DNA from: Paragonimus westermani | Lineage: Eukaryota > Platyhelminthes > Trematoda > Plagiorchiida > Troglotrematidae | Reading direction: 5' to 3' | DNA length: 64,000 nucleotides | Assembly: GCA_008508345.1 (NCBI GenBank) | Contig: QNGE01000438.1 | Span: 105,068 to 169,067 of the forward strand | Shown: positions 14,016 through 28,100 of the stretch, piece by piece | How positions within the stretch are numbered: position 1 is the first letter of the stretch | How the letters are laid out: every line of letters begins with the position of its first letter | Made by a program: the position numbers and the translations under genes | Notes under the pieces: generated by a model | The model's input: only the letters and a program-made list of their open reading frames with translations | The model's database searches: none | Told to the model about the DNA's origin: nothing

Positions 14016-17000
14016 GAAAATGCGGAGTGCCTTTTTATATTCTTGCTTAAAAGCATTTCTTTAGCTGATCCAATTCTACTAATATGTCAGAAACAAAGCT
14101 ATGTTGACTTCTGGAGTGTAAACACAACTGCCGCATCCTCTTGCACAAATCACAAACACCCGGCTGCAAGACCGCTGGCTGATTTGGCAAAAACACACGA
14201 TTCTTTTGAGAATTAAACAACGTCGTTGCACTATTAAGTTGTGTTCGCACTAGAGCGCGATAACAACATGATATGATGACTCTGAGCAACGACGTGATAC
14301 ATACGTTCGTAATTATGACCTAATTATTCGATCACCTTGGCGATCAAGACAACTTTGAAACGGTAGAAGACATCTGGCGGCGACGCCAACAATTCAGCAC
14401 TTGAAGTGCGTTTGCGTCGTATTTTATCGTGTTGCGATTTTTCAGTAATGGACCGCTGTTTCTAACCCTCATTGACAATGTTACTGCTCGCCATTTAGAC
14501 CAGATCTGTAGTTAAAAGTTTGCTACGTGAGCCTCGCTGATCATTCATACTTTTAAATAAAAGACTGCCATCCCGGTTGAAAACTGGTTGAACGTAGGTA
14601 TCGGTATCGCTTGCGTCGTTATGCAGGTGGCCATCTTGATCTCGCTGCTTTGTTTGCAACGGTGCACTTCCATTCAGGCAATGTTCAGTATTAGATGACG
14701 CTTCTCTCAACAGCAACAAGAGCACAACATCTTTTTATCAGTTAGCGAGACAAATGGTCCAAACTTGAAGTTTTTTATTCAGAAACCACTTTTAGTAGTA
14801 GGTAACAACACAAGTAATTATTTTGTCCCTGTGTTAATTTTACTTCTGATTTGGGAACCAAAAATGCCGTGTTCCTCCCTTGTTGTGTATGCATTCTGCA
14901 ATTTATCAGGGCTTCCGGATGTTGCATTTTTGGACTGATTGTGCGCTATGAAAAAATGTGGAATGGGCAAGAAATTCTTTTTGGCATTGCTTACTCCAAC
15001 ACCGTAATACGACATAAATCTCATTGCGTGGTAATGAATGAAATCTTCCGACCCCCAAACATCCTTCGTTTACCATATCATGTGGACAAATTTTCATAGA
15101 TGGGTTTTCCGTCATTACAGTTCATAATTATAGCCTTTTCAGTTACCGAACTGAATAAGACTGAATGAAATAAAAAATATATTTCGGGTGGAATATGCAG
15201 CTATTTTTATCTTTAACGGAGTATTGTAAAAAAAAATACGCATCATATGGGTTTTTACCGTTTTCTGAAGCATTTTTCAACCACCACTGTTTGTAAGCTT
15301 GTATATTTGTAGCTTTCTTAGTTCAGTGTGTTCCTGTCATCTGTTTGACTGTGTTCATTATTTCCACCATGTCACTCACCAAACCGACTCACCCGGGTTT
15401 GTTAACACTAAAAGCTTATAATGACCAGTTGATCGAACTGGTTAAGTCCCTAATTTCAGCCAGTAAAACAACTCTGTTCTCTGCTCGTAATGACAGAGGT
15501 TCGGCACTTTAGCTACAAATCTTCTCTTTGCTGAGCATGACCTACTCGCTGAACTCTGTGACTGCTGGTTTTGAGGGTTTATCAATCTGTTCCGCGCGTA
15601 CTCCCGAATGATCACTTTTGTATACATTAGCCTGACCTACCTACCTGGCAGTACTGGCTGATTTTAAGCTGACGTTTTTAAATATAAATGTGCTGCTTAG
15701 ATCAGTGGCCTTTACTCAGACATCAAAGAAGAATCGCTGCGAGTTGAAAAGCTACGTTTGCATCAGTAACATTGTGAATCTGACACAGCTTATACTTGAG
15801 GACTTTTAGTGGTGTACTGTATTCTGCAATCTAGGAGTATGTCAACCATCGTTAATAATGTAAAATTGTAAGACTTGTTTGCTATAGGATAATGAGGGCT
15901 GTGAAAGGGTGCCATTACTGCTGCTCATATGTTAGTTTGATTCTCTGCGTGTATTCATCAATTAACTATTGAAAATATGATTACTGAAGAACTTCGAACG
16001 CGTCTTGAAAAGGTAATGAATGGTCCTTACGGAGAAAATCGTCGTAGGAGGACAGTACTGTAATGGCGTCTGTCGTGGAGACGCCGTGAACATAATGATT
16101 TTGACCCGCTTTCTGTCCCTGTTTATCAACAAATAGGAATACACGTCATAACGAACAGTAACACAAGGGTCACAATAGCACGTGACACTTCATAGAAATT
16201 TACATCGCTACTTTCTCCGCTGTGATACTCAGTTGATTGCACGTTATGTGGCCTAATGTAAGTGGCTGCCAAATGACGATTAACCAGGTTAACTGACCTA
16301 ATGTTTTTGTTATCAACGCCCCAACCACTTCGTTCGTGCATGATGGTTTGAATCGATTCACTCATTTTTTGAGGTTATGCATCTAATAATTTCAGTTAGT
16401 AATCTCCCGTAGATGAAAGAAACACCTTTATCTGGATGGCGTAGATACAAACACTGTAAGTTCCAGTTGAAAGATACAATCAAGAAGCAGCAATCGATCG
16501 ATAAAAACGTTTTGGAGTTACGATTATTCACTTTGCTACACGACTTTCAGGAACCGTTCAATGAGTCCCGCTGAACTGGTTGTTTAAAACAAATTGAATA
16601 GATTTAAGCTTCATGCGGAAACCTTGCTTCAAGGAATGCACGGACGCTTCAAAACATGAGTAAACGATACTTCAAGAGGAAGGAATGCTTAAGACGGATA
16701 GACAGTTGACTACACATCCAGATTAGTAATTGAAAGCTGGCGCTGTATAGACAGCCCACAATTTAGAAATAGGCGCAGGTTGTGTGCGAGTAACTGTTGA
16801 TTCACTTCTAGACAACATTGCTTTTCAGGCACTTAGAGGGGTCACTGATCAGTCCTGTCATGTTAACATCCTTACCGAAAACAGGACGGTAAACCGCATG
16901 GCCACTGATTAAACAGTAGCGATAATGGAGATGATACACTCCGCGTTCTATTCATCTGGCCAGCGCAAGATTTATCGGCCGAAAACAACAAGTTATGCGA

Positions 17001-19756
17001 TTACCTATTCGATATGAAAGTTAGAGAGCTAAACTTGTGGACGCCTCGAAGGGCCTAATGAATAACACGGGACCAGCAACATTGAATGAGATTAAATAGT
17101 TTTTCGACTAATGTTCAAAAGATATCCGACTTCAAAGTCTATTCATTTAGCAAATCTATGAAATAGTTTGCATGAAAACAATAATAAATTTTAACGCTTA
17201 CATTTTGAGTGGACCAGTAAGAAGTACAAGCTGCGTGGGCATAATAGGCGGTCGGTTCATAACAATGTTTTGACATGCTCACCATATTCATTTCTGTCTG
17301 ATTCTGTAACTATTCAGGTTTGATTACTGAATGACTTACCAATGGAACCTGAATATACCTGAAGTTGTACAGGTAATCTTACAGCTACCCAAATTCATAA
17401 GGCGAGATGGGATTTCCTGTGTTAAATATTTTTACGTTCTGATTAAATAATTGCACGCGTTGCAAGAAATAGTAATGAGACCAATACATAAATACACAAT
17501 CTAACGAAGATTTCTGATTTCTTTAGCAACGATTCAGGTAGAACCGTCGATGAGCGGTGCGTTTATGAGCGAAACACATGTGCGACGGTGATAGTTAACC
17601 TTAGATAATATATCCCAAATTCAAAGACACCGGTGACTAGTAGCTATCGCCGTGTATAGTTTTTAAACCCATTATGACAGGTTTCAGAAATAGGGATTAT
17701 AAGATACTTGTGGACAGTTCTTTTTTCTTCCTATCAATTAGAGTTGACAGGATGAAAACAACTGTAGCCAACACCATTCATAGAAGAACAAGTAAGTAAG
17801 GAAAGTGGAGGATTTGAAATGTTCGACGATTGGTGTTTCGCATAATCTCATCAACAACATAACCATCTGTAGCCTGGTCTATGATTGACGTAAAGCGGGG
17901 TCGGCATACTAGAAGCAATAACGGGCACTCCGGTGCAAGTTTTTAAAAGTGGTTTCTTATAATACAGCAAGTTGCGTAGTGAAACTTTGAGTACAGTGCA
18001 AGGGCAGGTGATCAGCAGTCTTTTTGCGAGTGAGAATTATGGTCATATTTGTACTGTAATCTGTCACCTCAGTTTGCTTAATCCATTCAACACAGTTTAG
18101 TCGTACCACACAAGAAGACTACTGTTCGCGTTGCTAACAAAACCCTTTCTACAGTCACCACTAATTTAACAAATGAAGCGGAAAACACCCTGCTAAATTA
18201 TCATCTCCCGAAAAGTCTCACAAAAGCCGTTGTCATTGTTAGTGTAATAATATTTCCGTGAGCTCTGCTTCTTTTTGCCAGAGAAAAATTGATAGGCCTA
18301 TCATCCACAGCCTATGTGCTGATATTCCATACACCGTTCAGGTACATCACCAAATGGAAACTGGAGTGCTCACTGTGTTTATCGTGTTGTGGAATAATTC
18401 AGGAAGTTCTGAAAATCCACAAACACTATGACTAAATTATGGAGGTTTACACCAAAAAGAGTAAGAAGTATACCCGCGAAGAAAAGGTAGCCGTTTTGTT
18501 GACTTTTTCGAGTCCCTGATCAACACTCAAGACAAGACTTTTTCACGTGTATCCAGCAACTATTTTTCTCACAACTACCACAACTATGAGGAAATTTAAC
18601 CTCAGTGGATGTGTCCAAATCACAGCAAGGGTCCTATTAGAACAGTTAAGGCTTTACGATTCTATAAACAACACGAATCAACAGGATAGCATTTTCTTTC
18701 CAAGTTGAATTTACCCACAAAGTTTCAAATGTGTTGCTAGACAAACCTCTGAATCAGTTCTAAGCTCACTAGTCTGGTGTAGTATCACCTAATTGGATAG
18801 ACCGCAGAAGGAAAGCAGATGTGAGATTATTAAAAGAAATTTCAGAAAAACTTCAGGAAATCATGAAAGTACGAAGCGTATTAGTTTATGTACTAAGAAC
18901 AGGGTTTGTAATTATCGAATATTAGCTTCCAGCTTTGGCCTGTAAAAATCTCTTGCAGCATGCAATTCGGTGCCACGTATCCGAGAGACTAAACCATGTC
19001 TAAGAGTTGACCATCAGCTTACTACCAACTCACGTAGGTCGCTTTGAGCAAGCTATATGTCAAGCAAATTAAAATAAGGTTGATCCACAAGCAAATAACT
19101 GTACATAAAAAGGTCCGGCATTGGTGGCTTAGTGTGAAGTCCATTTTGTTCACTAGTTGCGAACAGAGAGCACCACAGAGTACTCCATACTGAGCGACCA
19201 ATGAGGTGAACAAGTGTGGTGCTTGGATGTCTCGAAGTTTTACTTGTTCTTTCAAAGACATCTATTGTTATTCGCCAGTCATCCATTATTTCGTTCACAG
19301 GTTATATTATAAACTTCAGTTTGTATACGCTTCCCTTTCATCAAAACACGTCGAAACGTTTATGGTGGCCAAATGGACAGCTACCCAACCAACTGCTGCC
19401 CACTGTTAGGAACCAAAACAGGTGTTTCATATCTTCAGTTTGCTCTCAAAAGTACCAGAACCACCTATATGGTTCCTACAAATGAAATCAGCTCAGGCTT
19501 TTTCCTGTCTGCTACTTCTTCTAGAGGATTTTTGTAGAAATTTGAGTCACGCAATCACGTCTGTTGATCTAGTACGGCAAGCAGATTACCATTAGCATGA
19601 AAAGCATCACTGTGCTGTTTCATTCACCACTAGTTCAACCGTCTCTTGAACACAACAAAAATAACTGGCCTTGAGAAAGCTTAGAAACTTAACGAACATG
19701 AGTTTTTCTTTATTTGTGTCAGCAGTATTAACATCATAACACAGATAGTGTTATGA

Positions 19757-19774
19757 TGTGTGTGTGTGTGTGCG
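19757..19774. repeat. (TG)n microsatellite
   Basis: Short run of TG repeats, about eight units. Confidence 0.7.
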
Positions 19775-20706
19775 TTGTAGTGGGCACAATGGGTAGCAGA
19801 TGTATCAGCACAGGAGTAGGCTTTCAAATGAATGAACTCATGAAGTTTATAGATTTGTTATTCTCTAACACGAACTTTAAGTTTCTTTGTGGAAGTTATG
19901 AGACCGAAACGCTCATAATGCTGTTGGATTATAGGTAGCGTTGATGTGTCAGTAGGAAGCACAAAGACAACAACACACCGTGGTTGTATTATGTATACCT
20001 GCATTCCAAATCTCATTAGACGATAAAACTGCCCAGGTTAACAGCTCGTGTTAAATACAAGTTTGATTGTTTCATTCTGGATGTTATTGTCAAGGTTTCA
20101 GTTTTGCTCATTGTTTGGTGTTTGTTGATGCTTCATTCCGAAGTTCAGTGCTCATAGCCTAGGTTGCTAAGACAAAACCTGGTCACCCTTTCACAACGCA
20201 GCTGATAGTGGAATTCAGGCAAAAGACCACAATACCGCTAATTTGAATCAAATGACATTTAGCTGATGGAATGTCTAACCAGCTCAAACACTTGCCAGAT
20301 GTTGTCCTATGGGTTCATCTTTCCGATCAAACAATGGTTTACTCGGTCGGGGCTTTAAGACAATGAAATGGGAAACCTGAAAAATCCGAAGAATTAACCG
20401 ATACAAACTTTTGTAGGGTGTAATAGATCCGTCGGTCTGGACCAAGGCCGTGAAGAATACGGTTTCATACTGTCATTGAAAGTCATCGAACCTTGACGTC
20501 TAAAGTCTGCAGAAAAATGTGGGAGCTAGAAATTGAGAACTCTGGTCATCTGACCCTGCTAGTTTTAACTTACCAATTCCCTTCCTTCCTTGGTGCTGTT
20601 AGTAAAACGGACTATACGATATCCGCACCAAATTTAGTACGAATGAAGTCAAACAGTTTGGACGTCGTGTTTAGCATGTTGTTGATAAAAATGTGATTTC
20701 GATTAA

Positions 20707-20753
20707 AACACTCCTGAGGAAGGCCACCCGATGTGGTTGAAACGTCAAGTGTT
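20707..20753 (+). ncRNA. Hammerhead-ribozyme-like motif
   Basis: AACACT (20707-20712) can pair with AGTGTT (20748-20753). Between them are CTGAGGA (fits the core CUGANGA), a hairpin GGCCAC-CCGAT-GTGGTT including two G-T pairs, GAAA, and then CGTC with a GTC cleavage-type triplet. The order is that of a type I hammerhead, but stem III is reduced to the self-complementary ACGT, with no loop. A C/A mismatch lies at the base of stem I. Such short stem III forms are known to act as dimers in some elements. Penelope-like elements often carry hammerheads. Activity is only inferred. Confidence 0.35.
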
Positions 20754-23700
20754 ACAACTTGCTCATGATGTTGTATTATTATCAATCTGTTTATCAAAAC
20801 AGATTATGTTTTTGTTGTCATTCACAGCTATTTTGAGCTTTCACATCTACAAAGACTTGACTCAAATTTTGTTTTAATCGGAACGCGTCAGTAAACCATC
20901 AACAGAAAAAGAATGTGGACTTCATGAGGATTTTCATGATATAATCTCATTAACTACTGCTGCACTGATGTCAAACTAATCATGACAGAAAGATTGTGTG
21001 GAAAAAACTGGTCACACATTGACAGAACCCCTTGGGAGGAGATACAGTAATCTTTTCATTGAGTCCACTTAGCGAACTCACTTGCTACCCATCGTTAACC
21101 AAAAACAGCTAAAAAATCCTGATTTCTGTGACTTCAACTTGTTCAGAAGTCTTATTCTTCGGGAGTCAACATGACACTTGTATCACCTCTCAAGACAGTC
21201 AGATCACGATTATCCTGCAGTGGACTCCAAATTGTCATTACTGGTGTAGCTGAGCAGTGCGTACATCTATAAGAGGAAGGAACTCATTCAAATGCAAAAT
21301 TGTTTCAATATTCCTACTAACTACGAAATCATTCATTAAGAAAGTACAATTAGGTTGTGATCCACGTAAACTTTGCAACAAACACCTTTGTGGTATTGCT
21401 GCACAGATGACAACCTCCACGGAACTAAATCCTACGTTATTGTTGGAGAAAAACACAAGCAAATGGCTACCAAGTTAATTCTGCTACTTCTAATGGGTCA
21501 TTTTGAACTCGCTTAAATGCTATTCTGTACGACCCTGGTCATAAGACTGAATTGTTTACACTGAATCACACCTTACTATGCCACCAGTGAGAAGGCGTTA
21601 CCTATGAGTAACGCGCTTCAAACAGTCACCAGTGTTGACAGTGACTGTTGCTTTGACGTATACCGTTGTGGTTTCGTACGGTATTAGTGTGCGTAACGTG
21701 CTTAGCCTAATCATTAGCATGTGATGACAGTAGACTTCTATCACTTGATATAGTCTATTCTGACACCAACAACATTTGATAAATCGTTCGGTCATCTCTA
21801 TTGTGTGAAAACATTAGGGAGCTAGTCGAACAGTTAAATTAGTATTGTTTATCTCAGCACACAACTTGTTACATTCTGAGTACCTGAGGGTCTCCGATAC
21901 TTTATTCTACATAGAAATGTCCAGCTTATTCTTGGGCTGAGGACAGTTTACGAAACAGCTTATTATAATCACCTGTCTTGCTTACGATTGATCTTTCCAA
22001 CTACACGACTTTTCAGTAAACCTCACCACGTATTCTGGCCCTAACAAGCGTAAGTTTTACGTGGCGACATTGCACTTTGTGAAGGAAGAAGAGCTGAACT
22101 GAAACACAATGAAATATGAGTCGCCGAGTTACTTTGATCTTGGTCAGCAAATAAAACGACATTACAATAGATCAGAAGTTCCGTCACCCTATTCGGCATA
22201 AAACGTATAATGTAAGATTGTCATGAAAGTATGAACAGCAAACCCAATGAACATTGTCCCGATCAAGAATTTCACTTAAAATAGACGCCTTGGCAACATG
22301 CTGCATAAAACAGGTTATGCACCCAGAAAGCCAAAAGACAAATGCTCGTGACTAATGATTTGAAGAATGAGAGTTAGTCGGGATTCTGATTATGTGTTAG
22401 TGCGTCGAGCTAGAACACCAGAAAACATATAGCTGTTTCCATTATATGCTTTAGAATGAACAAGTCTGGGTTTGCCAGCCGGACATACTGCTTAAAAAAC
22501 GCCTACACATTTGCTTCACCAAGATTTGATGAAAATTACTTCTTGATTAACTCTCATGTTGAGGTGTGTAACAAACCTATCCGAAATAGTTTGTCTGTTG
22601 CATTATAAAACGTGGTATTTTATTTCCTTAACGAAGGTTTGAGATAGGGAAGGGCAGATTGGAAACAACAAGTAGAATTAATGTGTCGCAAGACGCTGTG
22701 ACGTAATTCAGAGGCAGCACGTAGTCACCACTCGATTACTTTGTCCAGTTTAGTGATCTGTAGTTTTTCAACTAGAAAGCGAAGGAAATTCCAACATAAG
22801 TGGCCAGTGAGCATCAAAAGTGTTTATGTTTCACATTGTTCAAGTAAGTCTGGTTGAATGCTTTCAACATTACTGACTGTAGAACGTGGATTTGTTCATA
22901 TGGTTCGATGAGAGTGCATTCGGGTTTCGACAATAACAGATGATTTATATTCGTATTAAAGCTGTCTTGTTCTTATATGGTATGACGTGTAGCAGGCTAA
23001 TCTTCTTGAACTGCAGCCCGAGCCTGATCGCTTCTGTGCCATCGCGGGAAAAACGGTTCAAGATAACTTGAAAATACTATTTCCGGACACCATCTTTTAT
23101 GTGGTTAGCATGCTTTTGTGACCTGTAACCCCAGTTTGAATCGTCTTGTAGAAGTACTTTTCGAAGCTCTTGCATAATGAAGCTTTGTACACATTCTTAC
23201 AGTGAAACTGAAACCACAGTTTTATACCGTCACATGCATACTTCACGGTTGATGATGAGCGATTACAGCGCTAGCAATATCCTCATGCGTTTGTCAGTGT
23301 TCATATTCTATCAGTAAATAAGCAGTTGCATAGTTGAACTGTGGACGGAATACACTAAGAATCATTTTACGATTTTCTGATTCTCAATAATTAGCACCAC
23401 TGATATCTCCTCAGGCCAGTACGACAGGTCCCTAGCCCATAGTAAACCGAAAGCACTATTGTACTGATGAGCAGGGTAATCTACGTAATGTGAGTGTTGA
23501 AGTTAAAAAAAGAACCACATGGTACCGGAATTCAATAGTGGGTGACGTCATAAGTTATTTGTTTATTGGTGAAACTCTCGGTCATGATATTTTCTGTCAA
23601 TTCATTGACACTTTATGAAGCCTGAAGATCTCAACCGATTAGTATACTTGTCAATAAAGTGCATTCTGTTTCGCCTGTCTACCACTTACCATTGGAGATA

Positions 23701-25035
23701 GACGGCACCAGAATTACAGTTAAGCTTATATGCTATGTGATGAATAACATTCCAGTAATGCACATTTATCAAGAAGATCCTTAATACCCTCAGGAGTAAG
23801 CAGTAAACAAACTGCAGCTACAATCTGTTTACGAATCATCATAGGAGGCAATTTGAGGCTAAACCTATGTGTGTTAAATTCACCTCTGCACTTGTGTAGT
23901 TCTCTAACGGTGACACTATGACAGCTGGCTAGTTTACTACGCATGAGGTCCGCGTTGCACAACTGCTCCCTAACCGATTTCTTGTTATCTTTGTCACCTA
24001 CGAGAGGGGGGCTATTAACGTTTCAGTTCACCATGAAATAGGTCAGACGCTTCAGGTACGTCAATCACTTTCGCTGTTTCCGAGTGAGCCACACTTCAAA
24101 ATTTAATTAGGCGGCAACATTTTTGTTAAACCAATCCTGTAGCTGGTCCTCAAATTTGAGTATTGTAATGATACATGGATGAACAATTGTAAACTTCACC
24201 TGAGGAATGAGTTAAATGTGGAAATCAGTGCTCCATGTTTTAAACGAAGTTTACCACCATCTAGGAACTCATATCTCTGGTTCATTAGGGTGTCCTAAGA
24301 ACATGTTCAAAGTGCAAACCTATAGGTCAACGATAGACCAATTTTGGTAGGTGACGTTAACAGTAACACTTCAATGGGGGCTAAAATTTTCACTTTAGTT
24401 ATCTAACCAAAATATTCTTCAGTTATTTGATTTTCGACTTAATGGTTCTACCGCATATGTAACTAACTTTATTGAATCATAACGTTGTAGGACTCTGCAT
24501 TGTAGTATTGAAGGTGGTTGTGAACATATACACTCATTATTCACATTGCTAGTTAGACGCAATACTTACTCCTGTGTGATCGTCCGCAAGAACCACCGTA
24601 GTGGTAACGTTGATGAGGCATAGAGTTTGAGCGCTCGAATCGTATGGTGATGGCTGCATTAGTCTGAGTTGCTCACGTTATTCTCTTGTTACCTACCTGT
24701 CAAGTCGGATTTATCTTTTGATGTTTTTGACTCTCTGATTAAATACCTCACTTGAAAATCTCTAGGATGTAACTGTGATGAATGGAATTGCTCAAGTTTA
24801 TCAGCATTCTACTTCTATATACGTTTTTACCAACGACCTCTCATAAAGAATCACCCGTCTTACTTTAAAGATGTACACATTATGCTCCCATCCATCGTGA
24901 AACATTCTTATGAGTTCACGAAACGAACCTTTTGTAAATGATTGGCTTGTGACATGTGTTTTCAAACTATTCTCATCTCGCCTGTAGTTTTATGACTAAC
25001 TGCTTTTTAGATGAGACCCAACTGTGAAAAGTCAA

Positions 25036-25115
25036 GGCTTCGGCTGGATTCGAACCAGCGACAGACACAGCATGCCTCAACGCGGCAAGCGCTCTACCAG
25101 CTGAGCTACGAAGCC
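25036..25115 (-). tRNA. tRNA-like gene, isotype uncertain
   Basis: 80 bases on the minus strand fold as a tRNA: a perfect 7-pair acceptor stem (GGCTTCG/CGAAGCC), D arm GCTC-AGCTGGTA-GAGC, and T arm GCTGG-TTCGAAT-CCAGC. Both internal promoter boxes are good, and TTTT follows a few bases downstream as a Pol III stop. The anticodon arm is odd: GCTTGCC and GGCATGC pair around the loop GCGTTGA, which would give anticodon GTT (Asn) with C instead of T before it. The variable region is long, about 10 bases. The rest does not look like eukaryotic tRNA-Asn. It may be a tRNA pseudogene or the founder of a repeat. Confidence 0.55.
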
Positions 25116-28100
25116 ACACCGGGAGCTCGAAAATTTCACATTTGGACTCTGTCAAACTGTATTCTCACTTCCGTCTAAAATACAGAGTAACCATATCTTT
25201 TCAGTTTGACAGAAACTATAGTTAGAATGATAATACTGTCGCTTGTATGAACGTTATTTATGAGGTTCTCTCAGAAAATACTTTTCTGAAATGATATCCT
25301 TGTGGACCCAAATCAACTAATGTCAGCATACTTGTCGCCCTGTGTTACAAAGAAAATCAGGGTTGGTGTATGTCAAAACCCATAAATTCAATAGGGCTAT
25401 TCTCACCAGGAAAGGTGTGCATTCGGTTCGCATCGTTCTCGCAAATGCACGTCTAGTTTGTTTATGATTATTTTGTCTTACCTGGAATGATTTAAATCCA
25501 AACTCTACACCAATAACCAGTTCGCCTACATCTAAGCGGCCATAATTTCGTGACCAAATAACGGCACTGCGTGTTTAAGTATAGTCTGCTCGCCGACTAT
25601 GTATCTGTTTAAACTTTATACACAGACGTGGAGACCTGATTTACTTCTAGTTGAATCATTTGCAATTAATCTGGTAGTTCCGATCTTTGGCAATAAAAAC
25701 ACTTCCATTCTGGTAGTTTTGCGTTATGCAATATACATTGTTGACATACAGCTCCGTTTTCCGGAACATCATGCTAGTGGTAAGAAGCTTTCAATCATTT
25801 GTGACCCAATTTGTGATTCGACAAGTTCGTTCCCCCAGTACGCTCAATATTTAATCGTGCTGATAATTCTGTTCACTCACGTGACGCCAGTAACAGTCAA
25901 AGTGAAAATAAGACTTTTGTTTCAAGTACATTATACATCTGAAGTCAATCACTACTGAATCGATAACTGGTAGGGACAAACAGTTCGAAAACTATAGAGA
26001 AAAAACAACAAACCTCATCACTTTAACAAAGCAGGCTATCAGCTCAGACTGCTAAGTATCGTGCTACAAGCTACTAACAGACTTCTAGTTATTTGTGTTC
26101 TACCACATGTAAACTTGCACATTTGGTAATCTTACACACCACGTTGATCGCTTTAGCTTCGTTAGCTCATTCACCTGTTGGTTACTACTTCATAGAAAAT
26201 AGTTCCGAATTTGAACAAAGTACATTCGCAAGTACTACTGCGTGGTTTGAACTGCTAAATGTTATTGAACCAACAACTTGCCTCAAAGATTTACCACACT
26301 GTGTTGTATTTCACAAAATTTTAGAACACACCTTGGTTACTGTTAAAAATTTCGATAGTTTTGATCTTGACTGTTAGGTTCGTAGGATGCCCACTGATGA
26401 CAGATATGCAGATCGACGTATCTGCTAGGCCATTCTGCAGCTAACGATCATGTCGTGCTGGTTAAATCAACTGAAGTTATCAATCAGTGGTGACGATTGC
26501 CACTTTGTCAAGCAGCATTTCGTCACCCTACATTTTGCACTTCATTTGTGGTTACAGATCAACTTACGTGACCCAGCAACGTACCTAGGGGAAAAAGGTA
26601 ACATATCCGCTGCATATTACTGATGAAAGTAAACCAAGCCTCATTCTTGGACGTTGAGAATAGTGTTGCTTGTTGCTCGGGTTAAGAAATCGAGTATTTG
26701 GCTGGTCGCCAAGCCTTACAACCAGACAGTCTCTGAAAAACAGTTCGTAACGACCCACCAGAATTCATGTCAATAGGTCAGCTCACGTTCGTTTGTATAA
26801 GAGCGGACATTCGTCAAACCAGCCCTGACCCCACGATCAGCTGTGAACGGTTAAAGCTATATGCACTGATAATATCACCTGGTTTGTTGATGAAAAGTTT
26901 GCAGCCCTAATGTCAAGCTTGACGAACAAACGGATACATATATTGCCTGTCTCATGCGTTGCTTTAGAACTCCCGTCTGATTCTCAGCAGACAGTTAAAT
27001 ACTAGTTGTGTGTTATGACTACTGTTTTGGTGTCAGCAAATATCCTCACTTTGATTCTTAATGTTCAGAATGCTGTCATGTCTTGCTCAAATTAATACGT
27101 ATGACAGTCTGCGGGTGCATTTTTCTGAAAGCTTTGCATTTCGGAATATTTGGTGGGATAACGGTAAATCTTATTTTGTGTTTGCTTGTCCACTTACTGC
27201 TCAAACCATCTGATACTCTCAGGCCAAATGTTGTTAACCACATTAAGTTGGCAATCCCTGTACGCATAAAACACGAAGTTGGCTAACTACGTCTGACAGA
27301 GAGGCTATTCAGTACCGTAATTTGCAACAGTGATTATAGTAACTTGGACAACATGATTTTTGACTGACCAGAAAAACCTTCCTTACGGGGAAACAATGTA
27401 GCTACAGTCCCCGTCATTGCACGTTGGGCAAAACCGGTACGCTGAAAAATATCGATTTCCGACTTTGATGTCTCTTGTCATTATAATCACCAGTAACTAT
27501 GTCAACATCGTCCGTCAGAGACCTCAAATCAGATCTATCGGGTTGGCTGAAAGTACTGATGGCCGAGTTATTGCCACACCTATTAAGCGGTGACCGCGTC
27601 ATTGTCCGCTGCAACTAGGTTACCAGCAAACAAATGCAACGAATCATGGAATTGTCAGAATCCGTTCGTGAGGTGCGCCAGATTAATAGAGCACTGGTCT
27701 ATACCATTGTTTTACGAAGGTGTGAGCTGAAATTCGAACGTCCGTGTTGGAAATAATATCTAACCATGCGGGTCTCCTGAATCAGGAAGAATTTATTTCA
27801 TTTACATGGGTTCAAAGACATGACATTCGTGATAAATCAAAACTAAAACACTGTTATTGTTCCGTACTTGACTTCTCTAGCCACTGAGTCACCGGGAAAA
27901 CTGCTTGGGTGAATCCATGTACTTCTTTCAACCCATTTCTTGGATCAGTTGAGGTTAGTTTGATACGTTTGTTGTTCCGCTTTTTATGAAGCGCAACGAT
28001 GTATACTTCGAGGTATGTTCGGGGTGTCAGTAGAAGATCGATCTCAAATTTGCTCTCATTTTGTCCCAGCCGGGTTTGCGGCAAACATTCATGATGAATA

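Larger units (their letters stand above)
14016..25035. other. Non-coding stretch, little recognisable
   Basis: Contains the TG microsatellite and the hammerhead-like motif at 20.7 kb. Open frames of 60-90 codons exist on both strands, but none shows a domain, signal peptide plus splice context, or duplicate in the window. It could be a long intron or intergenic DNA. Confidence 0.5.
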
